Of a stretch of DNA of 64,000 nt, positions 18,029 through 26,477 are shown piece after piece. The stretch's first letter is position 1. Each line of letters starts with the position of its first letter. The notes under the pieces are model-generated. The model made no database searches and was not told the origin of the DNA. It saw nothing but the letters and a program-made list of their open reading frames with translations. Source of the DNA: Methanoregula sp. GTDB taxonomy: Archaea; Halobacteriota; Methanomicrobia; Methanomicrobiales; Methanospirillaceae. Location: positions 620,001-684,000 of the forward strand of contig CP112999.1 in the NCBI GenBank assembly GCA_026625165.1, given 5' to 3'. Position numbers and translations under genes: made by a program.

Positions 18029-19006
18029 TCAGATCGGCGGCTCCGGCATTTTTACCGTAATATAGTACGCATGGATGCCGAGCAGGAGGTAGAGCGGGAA
18101 CAGGATGCTGTAGGTATTGGTCTCGCCCCCGAACTTAAAAAGCCAGACCGTGGCGGTGATATCGATCTGGAAGATCATCACACCCCACCATTTGCCCAGA
18201 TAACCGTACCCGAGACCGGGAAGCATGAAGTTTAAAAACCCTGCGACCAGCGGGTTTTTTGTCATCTTCGGCCGGCGGGCCAACCCGCGGGGCAGGTGCA
18301 TCAACTTGATCCGGCACCGGGGCGAGGAGAGAATCGTTTTCCAACGCACCTCAGTGTTCTCATCTGCAAGCGAGCGGATAAGCGCCGGTGTCGCATCGGG
18401 ATCGCCGATCTCGCCCAGGATCTCGATGACTTTCTGACGGACATTGCTGTCCCGGTCATTGAGGATGTGGGAAAGGGCAGGGATCGCGGATTTTCCCATC
18501 ATTTTTACCGCTTTCCATTCCTGCATGCCGGCAAAATAGAATGCCTTCTCAGTATCATCCGCGGGCTTCCAGCCAATTTTCGCAAGGGCAAATGCAGCCC
18601 CGAACCGGACATATTTGTCATGGTCCTTTAAAGCTTGGACAAGAGGCACGGTTGCGAGTTCATCGCCGATCTCACCTAGCGCGATCGCCGTTTCCCACCG
18701 TACTTCGCTGCTCTCGTCCTTAAGCGTCTCGGTGAGGGCTGCCACCGCATCTGGATCACGGATTATGGTGAGCGCTTCGATGATGCCCAGCCGGATGTGC
18801 TTGTCCTTCTTCTTCAGTGCCCGGACAAGCGCGTCCATTGCCGGAGTGCCCAGTGATCCAAGCGCCTGTGCAGCGTGCGACTGCACCGTAATATCGTGGA
18901 ACTGGAGCGCTTTGACAAGGCCCGCAATATCTTTTTTTGCCGCCAGAGCCTCAATATCCGGCTTTTTTTTGGTTAATATGCCAGGAAGGTTGATCGTTTT
19001 GTTCAC
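18029..19006 (-). CDS. HEAT-repeat protein with C-terminal membrane domain (copy 2)
   Basis: The 325-residue protein has about six HEAT/PBS-lyase-like repeats (to about residue 240), each with an ALG-x-IGD type helix turn such as ETAIALGEIGD. The last 80 residues hold two or three hydrophobic segments starting FLNFMLPGLGYGYLGKWWG, similar in style to TM2-type membrane hairpins. It is a paralogue of its upstream neighbour with the same architecture. The GTG start overlaps the neighbour's stop by four bases. The HEAT part probably binds a protein on the cytoplasmic face; the partner is unknown. Confidence 0.82.
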   Translation of the reverse strand: MNKTINLPGILTKKKPDIEALAAKKDIAGLVKALQFHDITVQSHAAQALGSLGTPAMDALVRALKKKDKHIRLGIIEALTIIRDPDAVAALTETLKDESSEVRWETAIALGEIGDELATVPLVQALKDHDKYVRFGAAFALAKIGWKPADDTEKAFYFAGMQEWKAVKMMGKSAIPALSHILNDRDSNVRQKVIEILGEIGDPDATPALIRSLADENTEVRWKTILSSPRCRIKLMHLPRGLARRPKMTKNPLVAGFLNFMLPGLGYGYLGKWWGVMIFQIDITATVWLFKFGGETNTYSILFPLYLLLGIHAYYITVKMPEPPI

Positions 19007-19995
19007 CCCGTCATCTCCGATTCACGTTTTGCCATGAAATAGGTCTGAGTAGCAAACACTGCGGTGACAGGATACGCGAGAATAAATGGCAGGAACGGCC
19101 CAAGGTCGAGCTGCGCGAAAACAATGAGAGTCATGTAACTCATGAAGATCAAAAATCCCCACCATTTTCCCATGTAGTTGTAACCGAGCCCGAGGAAGAA
19201 GAAGTTCAGCAGCGCTGACCCAAAGGGGCTGGGCCCGCTTTTCGGGCGCTGTGAGAGCCCTACGGGGAGCCGGGTGATGGGGATCCCGCATTTTCGCGAT
19301 GCAAGCACCGCATTCCACCGGACACTGCTGTCGCTGTCCTGCAATGCGAGGTTGCAGGCTGCCTTTGCATCCGGGCCCCCGATGCTCCCGAGGAGTTCTA
19401 CCATCCTTGCCCGGGTCGCGGGGTGTTTCTCTTTAAGGAGGGAGATGATGGGGCCGGTGGCTTGTCTGCCGATCTTTTTTGCGCCGTCCCAGTTCTGGTG
19501 GGCAAGGAGATAATATGCCTTGTCAGCATCGCTCTCCGGTTTCCAGCCAAGTTGCTCGAGCGCTTTTGCCGCCCCGTAGCGCACGTACCGGTCCATATCC
19601 TGGAGCGATTTAACAAGAAGCGGGATGCTGTTCGTATCGCCGATCTCCCCGAGAGCAAGGGCAGCCGCCCATCGGATTTCACTGGTCTCTTCGGACTTTA
19701 AGAGGGTAGCGAGCGGGCCGGTCGCACGGGCATCCCTGATGGCGGCAAGCGCCTCTATAGCACCCACCCGGGTGTTGATGCTCCGGTGGTGAAGGGAGGC
19801 AAGCAAAACCGGGACCGCTTCCGCCCCAACAGTACCCAGCGCATCAGCGGCACGCCACTGGATATCAAAATTACCATGGTCAAGCAATGAGTTCAGGCCG
19901 TTGATATCCCTGGCCTCCCTCATCGCGCTGATATCAGGCTGTCGTATATTGAGAGATCCGAATAACGGCATCAGAAGGCCCCGAGTGTCACTCAT
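19003..19995 (-). CDS. HEAT-repeat protein with C-terminal membrane domain (copy 1)
   Basis: This 330-residue paralogue shows the same plan: HEAT repeats such as WAAALALGEIGD and RYGAAKALEQLGW, then a Pro/Arg linker (LPVGLSQRPKSG) and a membrane domain opening FFFLGLGYNYMGKWWG. A shared oddity in both copies is a stretch after repeat four in which an aromatic-rich helix (AYYLLAHQNWDGAKKIG here) breaks the repeat spacing. The ATG at 19995 is used. It is first of a two-gene operon divergent from the deacetylase gene. Confidence 0.82.
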   Translation of the reverse strand: MSDTRGLLMPLFGSLNIRQPDISAMREARDINGLNSLLDHGNFDIQWRAADALGTVGAEAVPVLLASLHHRSINTRVGAIEALAAIRDARATGPLATLLKSEETSEIRWAAALALGEIGDTNSIPLLVKSLQDMDRYVRYGAAKALEQLGWKPESDADKAYYLLAHQNWDGAKKIGRQATGPIISLLKEKHPATRARMVELLGSIGGPDAKAACNLALQDSDSSVRWNAVLASRKCGIPITRLPVGLSQRPKSGPSPFGSALLNFFFLGLGYNYMGKWWGFLIFMSYMTLIVFAQLDLGPFLPFILAYPVTAVFATQTYFMAKRESEMTG

Positions 19996-20100
19996 TCAAT
20001 ATGGCATGCAGTCAATATTTTAATTTATGGACGGTGTTGAATATAACCTGAAATGTGGGGATCTGCCAAAGGGGCAGTCCCACGCTGTTTTGCCAATAAG

Positions 20101-20121
20101 AATAAAACGGAATGTTTTATT
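20101..20121. promoter_or_regulatory. 8-bp inverted repeat upstream of the deacetylase-family gene
   Basis: AATAAAAC at 20101-20108 and GTTTTATT at 20114-20121 form a perfect inverted repeat with a five-base spacer, 33 bases before the ATG at 20154 and in the shared 158-base divergent promoter region. It overlaps the likely TATA position, so it could be an operator. A symmetric AT-rich promoter element without a regulator would look the same. Confidence 0.35.
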
Positions 20122-20153
20122 GTTGACGGGTGGTATCGACTGCTTGATCGACC

Positions 20154-21137
20154 ATGCGCTGCTCTGCGATCACAGGGACGCAGTTCTCTGCCCATGACTG
20201 TGCCGGGCACCCCGAGTCCAATAACCGGCTGATAACTGCCTGCAGCGGGCTGGATCCCCGGTGCCCTGTGTATCCCCCGCAGGCATGTCCGATGGAAGAT
20301 CTCGGACGCATCCATTCTCCTTCTTATATCGCCATGCTGCAGCAACGGTGTTTAGGCACAAACGGTGTGGCATTCCTTGATCCCGACACCTATATCACGC
20401 GGCATTCCTTTGATATCGCAAATCTCGCGGCCGGGAGCGCTGTTGCCGCTGCGGACCGTGCCCTTTCCGGTGAGCACTGTTTTGCGCTGGTGCGACCCCC
20501 CGGCCATCATGCGGAACATAACCGGGCGATGGGGTTCTGCCTGTTGAACAATGCCGCTGTTGCTGCCGCTGCTGCGTTGAAAAGCTCGGACCGCATTGCG
20601 ATTGTCGACTGGGACAATCATCATGGCAACGGCACCCAGCACGCATTTTTTTCCAGCAACCAGGTGTTATACTGTTCTGTGCACCAGCGGGATGCTTTCC
20701 CCTGCACCGGCAGTATCGGTGAGACCGGGACCGGAGACGGTGCCGGGTTCAACATCAATGCCCCGATTTATGCCGGCGCCGGCATTGCAGATTACACATG
20801 CGTCTTTTCTGATGTATTTGTCCCGGCTCTTGTCCGGTTCCGGCCGGAATTGATCATTGTTTCTGCGGGTCAGGACATACTCTTTGATGATCCGCTTGGC
20901 ATGATGGAAGTCATGCCTCAGCATTTTGAACTCCTCACAAGGATGCTTGCGGTATCTACCGGTGCCCCGATCGCCCTTGTTCTGGAGGGCGGGTACAGCC
21001 CGTCCCATGGAAAAGCGGTTGCGGGCATCTTTGCTGGTCTGCGGTCTGAACGCGACACTGGAGATGAGGTACGACAACCGCAGCGAAGCACTCAGGAACT
21101 GGTTTCACACCTCAAAAAGATCCACCGGATTGGATGA
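20154..21137 (+). CDS. histone deacetylase family (class II-like) hydrolase
   Basis: The 327-residue protein belongs to the arginase/deacetylase superfamily. It has RPPGHHAE near residue 112, GFCLLNNAA near 124, the zinc ligands in DWDNHHGNGT near 145, and the third ligand in SAGQDILFDDPLG near 242, so the zinc site appears intact. Substrates may be acetyl-lysine proteins, acetylpolyamines or similar amides. In this organism a histone is present, but archaeal histones lack acetylated tails, so the name does not prove the substrate. Confidence 0.92.
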   Translation: MRCSAITGTQFSAHDCAGHPESNNRLITACSGLDPRCPVYPPQACPMEDLGRIHSPSYIAMLQQRCLGTNGVAFLDPDTYITRHSFDIANLAAGSAVAAADRALSGEHCFALVRPPGHHAEHNRAMGFCLLNNAAVAAAAALKSSDRIAIVDWDNHHGNGTQHAFFSSNQVLYCSVHQRDAFPCTGSIGETGTGDGAGFNINAPIYAGAGIADYTCVFSDVFVPALVRFRPELIIVSAGQDILFDDPLGMMEVMPQHFELLTRMLAVSTGAPIALVLEGGYSPSHGKAVAGIFAGLRSERDTGDEVRQPQRSTQELVSHLKKIHRIG

Positions 21138-21142
21138 CTGTT

Positions 21143-21565
21143 TCAGGGAGACGGCAGGACATCGATCTCCATGTGACTGATCCGAAAGTAAATATTTTTC
21201 GTCTGGATAATCGGCCAGAGCTCATAGAGGAGAACCGTTACGGGTTCCCACATCGCAGCCCACCCGATGATCAGGAGTGCATCGGCGAAGAGCTAAGCAA
21301 GCACCCCGGGGATCCCCGATCAAGTCTGGTGCCTGTGTCACTTATGTTCGCACTCGGAAACTCTCATCAAACAGTGCATCGAGGAGCGCACCTGTCGCCC
21401 GGAAGTCCCCCGGCCTCCCGGGGGATTCAGTGGCTTTCTATCGGTTTGAAGGCTCTCATCCGCAAGCATCCTGAAATGATGGCCAATCCGTTTATCAGGT
21501 TCACCCTCAGGTTCTGGTTCTTTTATATCCGGCCGGGAGGACATATCAGGATCCTGCTCTGCCAT
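21143..21565 (-). pseudogene. decayed membrane-protein gene (frameshifts and stops)
   Basis: Reading the minus strand in three frames recovers one coherent protein. It starts at an ATG at 21565 (MAEQDPDMSSRPDIKEPEPE) behind a GAGG site, continues in a second frame as ATGALLDALFDESFRVRT, hits TAA, resumes as VTQAPDLIGD, shifts again, passes a TAG, and ends with ALLIIGWAAMWEPVTVLLYE and WPIIQTKNIYFRISHMEI before TGA at 21143. The last part looks like a membrane helix with a cytoplasmic tail. At least two frameshifts and two stops are needed, so it is dead. It abuts the convergent deacetylase gene and a MITE-like element. Confidence 0.6.
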
Positions 21566-21617
21566 CAGTCCCTCACTATTTTGAACAGGTCACCGGCATT
21601 CGATAAATAAAAAAATA

Positions 21618-21625
21618 TAAAATTC
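21618..21625. repeat. target-site duplication, left copy
   Basis: TAAAATTC directly precedes the left inverted repeat of the MITE-like element. An identical copy is at 21782-21789, directly after the right end and just before the stop codon of the RDD-family gene. Confidence 0.75.
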
Positions 21626-21781
21626 GGCTCTGTAGAAAACCTCGTTTCTATTATCCATATTGCCCTAACTTGTTCCAGTGATATCGCATTGTGGGGGATG
21701 CGGCAGCGGCGGGGGCGCAAGCATCAGCCGAAGCCCCCAAGAGCGTTAAGAGCTGGGATTTCTAAGCATTTTTACAGAGCC
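21626..21781. mobile_element. MITE-like element, 156 bp, with terminal inverted repeats and 8-bp target duplication
   Basis: The left end GGCTCTGTAGAAA (21626-21638) is repeated inverted at the right end, TTTTTACAGAGCC (21769-21781), with one mismatch in 13. The element is flanked on both sides by the identical octamer TAAAATTC (21618-21625 and 21782-21789), a target-site duplication. It encodes no protein, so it is a non-autonomous element moved by a transposase elsewhere. An 8-bp duplication occurs in several IS families, including IS6 and IS1595; the parent is not in this window. Confidence 0.8.
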
Positions 21782-21789
21782 TAAAATTC
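21782..21789. repeat. target-site duplication, right copy
   Basis: TAAAATTC directly follows the right inverted repeat of the MITE-like element and matches 21618-21625 perfectly. Confidence 0.75.
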
Positions 21790-21790
21790 G

Positions 21791-22303
21791 TCACTCCTTT
21801 TCCTTCACATAAACGATCCCGGCTGGCTCCCGGTAGTCCGTCCTTATAACGATGGTGTTGGAGATCCGGTTGAAGAGCCGGAGCTTGGTTCCGGGCATCC
21901 CGAACCAGCCGATCAGGCAGTCGACCGGAAGAAGGATTGCTTTACCCATGCTTTCAATTGCAGCAGATCCGTATTTTATTTTTGTCCCATCCCGTTTTAC
22001 GACCTTGATGTTCATCACCATTTTACCAAGGGACTGCCCGCAGTACCCTTCCATACTCGTCCAGTAAAAAAAGAAGAACAGGGTCTGGAACCCTACTTCA
22101 AATGGGTTCCAGTTTTTATAGTCAAGGATCTGGTGTATGGTCCAGAATGGTTCCAGGGCCCCTCTGATAATATTTAAAAATAAGATGACAAGGATGATAT
22201 CGATCAGCCATGCCCAGAAACGGGTGCTCCACCTGGCCAGATACAAGGTATTGGCTGGAACCTGTTCGGGAAGACCACCTGCCCCGTTGAATGATTCTGC
22301 CAT
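21791..22303 (-). CDS. RDD family membrane protein
   Basis: The 170-residue protein has the RDD pattern: RFWAWLIDIILV near residue 27 opens the first membrane helix, a second hydrophobic segment (FQTLFFFFYW) follows near 90, and GQSLGKMVMNIKVV near 108 is the conserved loop before the last helix. RDD proteins are small membrane proteins; some act in ion transport, most are uncharacterised. The gene ends one base after the MITE target duplication, so the insertion just spared it. Confidence 0.88.
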   Translation of the reverse strand: MAESFNGAGGLPEQVPANTLYLARWSTRFWAWLIDIILVILFLNIIRGALEPFWTIHQILDYKNWNPFEVGFQTLFFFFYWTSMEGYCGQSLGKMVMNIKVVKRDGTKIKYGSAAIESMGKAILLPVDCLIGWFGMPGTKLRLFNRISNTIVIRTDYREPAGIVYVKEKE

Positions 22304-22525
22304 GCTATTATCACCTATTGAACACGTTTATGAATGAATGTTACTCTTGGATATGAGGATGAGTATATTTCCCGGAAATGCCTGTAATGCATCAAGGACC
22401 CCCAATCCGGGTAACATCGTTTCTAAAAAAACTATCATAATATTAATAACCGAATTGAGCCATCAGTAGATATGCCGCCATGAGGGTCAGGACTTTTCCT
22501 GTAATACCCTTATTATGGACTGGAG

Positions 22526-23560
22526 ATGGTTCCGATTAGTACGAAAATCCAGCAAATAACAAATGGTCAACGAGGAAATACGGCTGTCAGGTATCTCGCA
22601 GTGTGTATCGGGATTCTATTGATCTTTCCTTTGGCATCAGCGGGAGGATCCAGCTCGGGGATGTCCTATGCAGAACTGAAACATCCTGCCCCGCCCCCTC
22701 CGCTTCTGCCTGGCCAGTCTGCCGGGACGTATCCTGTCGGATTTTTCGGACTGAACTTCAATGTGGATAATGCAAATACCCTGGAACTCGATCTCGGGGC
22801 AGCGCAGACCGCGGGTGCTGAAGTCACCCCTCATCCTGACCGGGTTGAAGTATACCAGCACGGTTCACCATCAGTTTTGATCACGTTTTACGGGACAAAT
22901 TTTGAATTTAAGAACGGGAAAATTGTCGGAAAGGTGACCCGCGCAGATTTTATAACAAGCCCTCTTATCGGGAAGATCGATGCCGGGGAATTGACGGGGA
23001 CCGTCCGTGTTGACCTGATCGGGCTGACCGGAAAAGGATCCCTGACAAAAACCATTGATGCCAATGTCTCTTCCACTATAAGCGATCTCTTCAAGGCCGA
23101 AGCTGAAAGGGAGAACCTCGGTTACAACTCGGCAGCATTTATGATGAACATCACAAAAGTGAACCTCGAACAGACCGGTGCTGCGAACCTGACATTTACA
23201 GTTCCCTCCGGATGGGTCATCTCGAACGGCGGGATTGAGAGCGTCCGCATTGCGCGGATCAGTGAGAAGGATCATACTACACAGGTTCTTGACACCCGCT
23301 ATTTAGGGACGACACCGCAGGATGCCATGAAATTCACGGCTTATTCTCCTGACGGGACCTCTATCTTTAGCATAATTACCACAAAAGCCGTGATGGCAAA
23401 AGGGGGGAAGCCTTCTGAAGGGCCACTGATGACGGATATCGGTATGTTCATATGGCTCTCCCAGATGGGGATTACGAACCTGCATCTTGTCGCAGTCGGA
23501 GCAATCCTGCTTGCCGGTATCCTGTTTGTCGGCTGGAGCCGGAGGAGAGTCCAGAAATGA
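22526..23560 (+). CDS. secreted, C-terminally anchored surface protein
   Basis: The 344-residue protein has an N-terminal signal peptide (hydrophobic YLAVCIGILLIFPLASA, residues about 23-39), a Ser/Pro-rich start of the mature part, a beta-rich exterior, and a C-terminal membrane helix (AVGAILLAGILFVGW) followed by RRRVQK. The segment near residues 230-290 resembles PGF-pre-PGF-type domains found in archaeal cell-surface proteins. It is probably anchored at the cell surface facing outward. Function unknown. It diverges from the RDD gene across 222 AT-rich bases. Confidence 0.72.
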   Translation: MVPISTKIQQITNGQRGNTAVRYLAVCIGILLIFPLASAGGSSSGMSYAELKHPAPPPPLLPGQSAGTYPVGFFGLNFNVDNANTLELDLGAAQTAGAEVTPHPDRVEVYQHGSPSVLITFYGTNFEFKNGKIVGKVTRADFITSPLIGKIDAGELTGTVRVDLIGLTGKGSLTKTIDANVSSTISDLFKAEAERENLGYNSAAFMMNITKVNLEQTGAANLTFTVPSGWVISNGGIESVRIARISEKDHTTQVLDTRYLGTTPQDAMKFTAYSPDGTSIFSIITTKAVMAKGGKPSEGPLMTDIGMFIWLSQMGITNLHLVAVGAILLAGILFVGWSRRRVQK

Positions 23561-23679
23561 ATCAGATCTTTCCTGCCAGGAGTGTTAACCAGTGGATATC
23601 GACAGTTCCTGTAATTGCCCTCATGGCATGATCTTAATCTCAACAGGTACTCCTTGAACTCAAAGCAGAGGTGGAAAAG

Positions 23680-24140
23680 ATGAGTGACCTTATCTGTTAC
23701 CTGTCTGTCCATCAAGGGAATACAAAAAAAATTGCTGAAGCGATGGCACAGGCAATCGGTGCGGAACTGTGCGGGCCAAAGGAATTGGCGGAAAAGATCT
23801 GTCACAGTCTAACCTGATCGGGTTCGGCTCCGGGATCTATTTCGCAAAACACCATAAGGAGCTGCTCATGGCAATCGCTGCCCTACCGGCCCTTGCCGGA
23901 AAGAACGTCTTTGTCTTCTCGACAGCCGGGTCCTGTGCAGCATGGTTCCTCTTCCACCGGGCGATCAAAAAGGAGATGGCTGCAAAAGGTGGAGTTCTTG
24001 CCGGAGAGTTCTGCTGCAAAGGGTATGATACGTATGGGCTCTTTGGAAAATTCGGCGGGATCAACAAAGGGCACCCGGATGTGCGTGATATTTGCCGGGC
24101 GGTCACCTTTGCAAAAAAGATGGCTGGAATGACCAATTAG
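23680..24140 (+). pseudogene. flavodoxin family protein, frameshifted
   Basis: Frame one from the ATG at 23680 reads MSDLICYLSVHQGNTKKIAE, with the flavodoxin FMN-phosphate loop (SVHQGNTKKI), and stops early. The continuation lies in another frame as DLSQSNLIGFGSGIYFAKHH and runs to 24140 with the second FMN loop (FSTAGSC). Restoring one A to the GAAAAG run at 23792-23795 would give one 154-residue flavodoxin. It may be a true loss, a slippage site or a sequencing error. The 3' end overlaps the convergent tautomerase gene by four bases. Confidence 0.75.
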
Positions 24141-24325
24141 TTGGTGTCGGACCGGAGTCTTCCGGCTTTTCCGATGTTCTCCAGTTCATGTTCATCGATC
24201 ATGATGGTCACAAGCTCGGGCTCGATCTTCAGTGTACTGACAAGCGTATCTGTGAACTCTTTTACGATCCTTGCCTTCTGTTCAACCGACCAGCCTTTTT
24301 TCATCTTGAGAATTACAACGGGCAT
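24137..24325 (-). CDS. 4-oxalocrotonate tautomerase family protein
   Basis: The 62-residue protein begins MPVVILKMKKGWSVEQK; after Met removal Pro1 would be the catalytic base of the tautomerase superfamily. The remaining EFTDTLVSTLKIEPELV and IMIDEHELENIGKAG fit the beta-alpha-beta fold, which assembles as hexamers or dimers. The substrate is unknown. The ATG at 24325 is required to place the proline at position 1; longer upstream starts would abolish it. Confidence 0.88.
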   Translation of the reverse strand: MPVVILKMKKGWSVEQKARIVKEFTDTLVSTLKIEPELVTIMIDEHELENIGKAGRLRSDTN

Positions 24326-24545
24326 AATGGCACCAGCATATCCGGAATCGTTGGACGCGGGAGTATTTAGGACAATTGATGATGAACTGACCGAGACAGA
24401 TAACGACGATACGAGATCCCCACCACCCGACCGCCTTATCGGGGTCGGAGGAGGCAAGGCGGTGGAAATGATTTTTTAAAATTCCCCCCTTTTTATTTAT
24501 TGCCCGTCAACTGTGAATGTTTTTAAATAAACCTGCCATATCTCT

Positions 24546-26159
24546 TCAGGACGGCCGCAGTTTCTCCCCAAACCACGGGAGGATGTCCTTCTTTCTGGAC
24601 ATCATGTTCTCAAGCAGGACAGGCTGGTCCCGGATTCCCAGCGTTGTGAGGACATGGCTTTCCGCTGCCGCAAAGAGCATGCTCCCGTTTTCGATGACGC
24701 TTGTGTACATCCCTATGTAGAAGTCCACACCCTGCTGCACCCGGAGTCTTGCCAGCTCCCGCCGGATCTCATCCGCATGTGCCAGCGGGAACGAGAAGGA
24801 AGGGACCATCACCTGTGCAATGATTACGTTTTTGCCAAAGAGTGTGTAACGTTTCGTGTCCCGCATTAAAAGTTCCTCCGTCGTTGAACTGTCAAGGTTC
24901 ATTCCTTTCTCCAGCAGTTCCTGCCCGAACGCAGCCGGATCGACTCCCGCGATCGGTGCAAGGTATGCCACCGCCTCCAGGTCATCCGGTGTGGTAGTAG
25001 ACATCTTCAGGACTAATGTATCGGAAAGGATGCCGGCAAGGAGGATACCCGCGATCGCGGGCGACGGAGAGATACCGCCCTCGCGGTATTTCTGGGTGAT
25101 GATGGTGGAGGTGGACCCGACCGGGTCGTTTAAAAATTTCACCGGTTTCAGGGTCGACATCGCGCCGAGCCGGTGGTGGTCGATGATCTCGAGGATCTCT
25201 GCCCCGTCAATCCCGTCCACTGCCTGGACAAACTCGTTGTGGTCGAGCAGGATTACCGGTTTATGCACGTCCGAGAGGAGCGTGGTCCTCGTCACGATGC
25301 CGAGGAGATTCCCGTCCCTGTCAACGACGCAGGCGGAACGGAACTTGGAGTTGTACACGGTCTGTTTTGCCTGTGTGATGGTATCGGAAAGCGAGAGCCT
25401 CGGGATGTCTGTCTCCATCACCATCCGTACCGGTAGCGACAAGCTAATCATAGTCCCTATACCATATGCATCAAGGTCTGTAGCAAGGAGAGGCACTCCC
25501 CGCGCCTCTGCCTCGCGGATTACCTGTGCACTGACCGGTGCGCCGTCCGCAACGATCAGTGCCGCAATGCCGGATGCAATAAGGGCGAGCTGAAGCGGTT
25601 TGTTGTCACCGGCCACAGCGATATCCTTGTCAGTAATCTTCTTTCCGGCAACATCAGGCGTGTCGAGTGCAATCAACACCCTGCCCTCAAGTGTTTCCGC
25701 TGCACTCACCAGCACCCGTGCGGAGAGTATCCGCGCGAGGGTATCCGGGGGGAGCGGCGCAATTGCAAGCGCACCGATCTTCAGCCGGCGGACGTAGGCA
25801 CGGGCGAGCCCGTGCTCACCCACAACGCCGACGAGTCTCCCCTCATCATCCGTGATCGGCACGTTCCGGATATCGTGCGTGTCCATGAGTTCCGCAACCT
25901 CGACCGTCGGTACATCGAGGGTTACGCTGATCCGTGCAATCTTCAGGTCGGAAACGCGGGGCTCAACACTCTCAATCAGAACAGGGGGATCCATCCCGAA
26001 TTTACGGAGGGCAAAACAGGTCTCAGAGTTCAGTTCACCACAGCGGGCTGCGACATACACTCCCGGCTCCGCAAGGTTCCTGAATTCCGCGTACGCGATC
26101 ACGCTCGCGATGCAGTCCGTATCCGGCTGCCGGTGACCGATGATAAGAATCTTTTCCAT
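24546..26159 (-). CDS. family II (DHH) inorganic pyrophosphatase with CBS-DRTGG insert
   Basis: The 537-residue protein is a manganese-dependent pyrophosphatase of the DHH superfamily. Metal-site motifs are GHRQPDTDC near residue 9, LLDHNE near residue 303 and the DHH motif in IIDHHRLG near 322. Between the N-terminal motif and the later ones sits a regulatory insert of two CBS domains around a DRTGG domain (about 65-290), known in such enzymes to bind adenine nucleotides. The ATG at 26159 matches the family start (MEKILIIGH); a GTG at 26180 is an alternative. Confidence 0.88.
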   Translation of the reverse strand: MEKILIIGHRQPDTDCIASVIAYAEFRNLAEPGVYVAARCGELNSETCFALRKFGMDPPVLIESVEPRVSDLKIARISVTLDVPTVEVAELMDTHDIRNVPITDDEGRLVGVVGEHGLARAYVRRLKIGALAIAPLPPDTLARILSARVLVSAAETLEGRVLIALDTPDVAGKKITDKDIAVAGDNKPLQLALIASGIAALIVADGAPVSAQVIREAEARGVPLLATDLDAYGIGTMISLSLPVRMVMETDIPRLSLSDTITQAKQTVYNSKFRSACVVDRDGNLLGIVTRTTLLSDVHKPVILLDHNEFVQAVDGIDGAEILEIIDHHRLGAMSTLKPVKFLNDPVGSTSTIITQKYREGGISPSPAIAGILLAGILSDTLVLKMSTTTPDDLEAVAYLAPIAGVDPAAFGQELLEKGMNLDSSTTEELLMRDTKRYTLFGKNVIIAQVMVPSFSFPLAHADEIRRELARLRVQQGVDFYIGMYTSVIENGSMLFAAAESHVLTTLGIRDQPVLLENMMSRKKDILPWFGEKLRPS

Positions 26160-26477
26160 GGCCAAAATCCTGTCGCTCACTCTTGTCTCCCAGTATTGGG
26201 AGCGGGCGGATAAATACTGTAGGAAAGCCTAAAAAAACGGGTTCTGCAGAAATCATCGGTTTTCATAATGTTCCCTGGGGAATCGGTCATTGCAGAGCGG
26301 TGATTAACCTGGGAACCTATCAGAATGTTTTTTGCATGTCTGCTTTTTTAAAAATGGCAGACAGGAGAAGATATCCTTGCTGCCAGCCCCTGCCGCAGCC
26401 GCAGTCGACCCGGCCGCACCCATGCCCCAAAATAAATCTCTTTAATGTCTGGAAACGATTGGTACAGCGCAACAGCT
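26160..26477. other. divergent intergenic region upstream of uvrA
   Basis: This 318-base gap separates the pyrophosphatase and uvrA starts. It contains a stem TGTCTGC/GCAGACA (26337-26343 and 26357-26363) around a T6A5 loop, which could be a terminator or an operator, and an AATAAATC element about 45 bases before the uvrA ATG. No coding frame is convincing. Confidence 0.4.

Noticed and set aside
21134-21610. 158-codon plus-strand frame after the deacetylase gene
   Set aside because: The minus strand of the same stretch gives coherent pseudogene fragments, and the plus frame has no domain or ribosome site.
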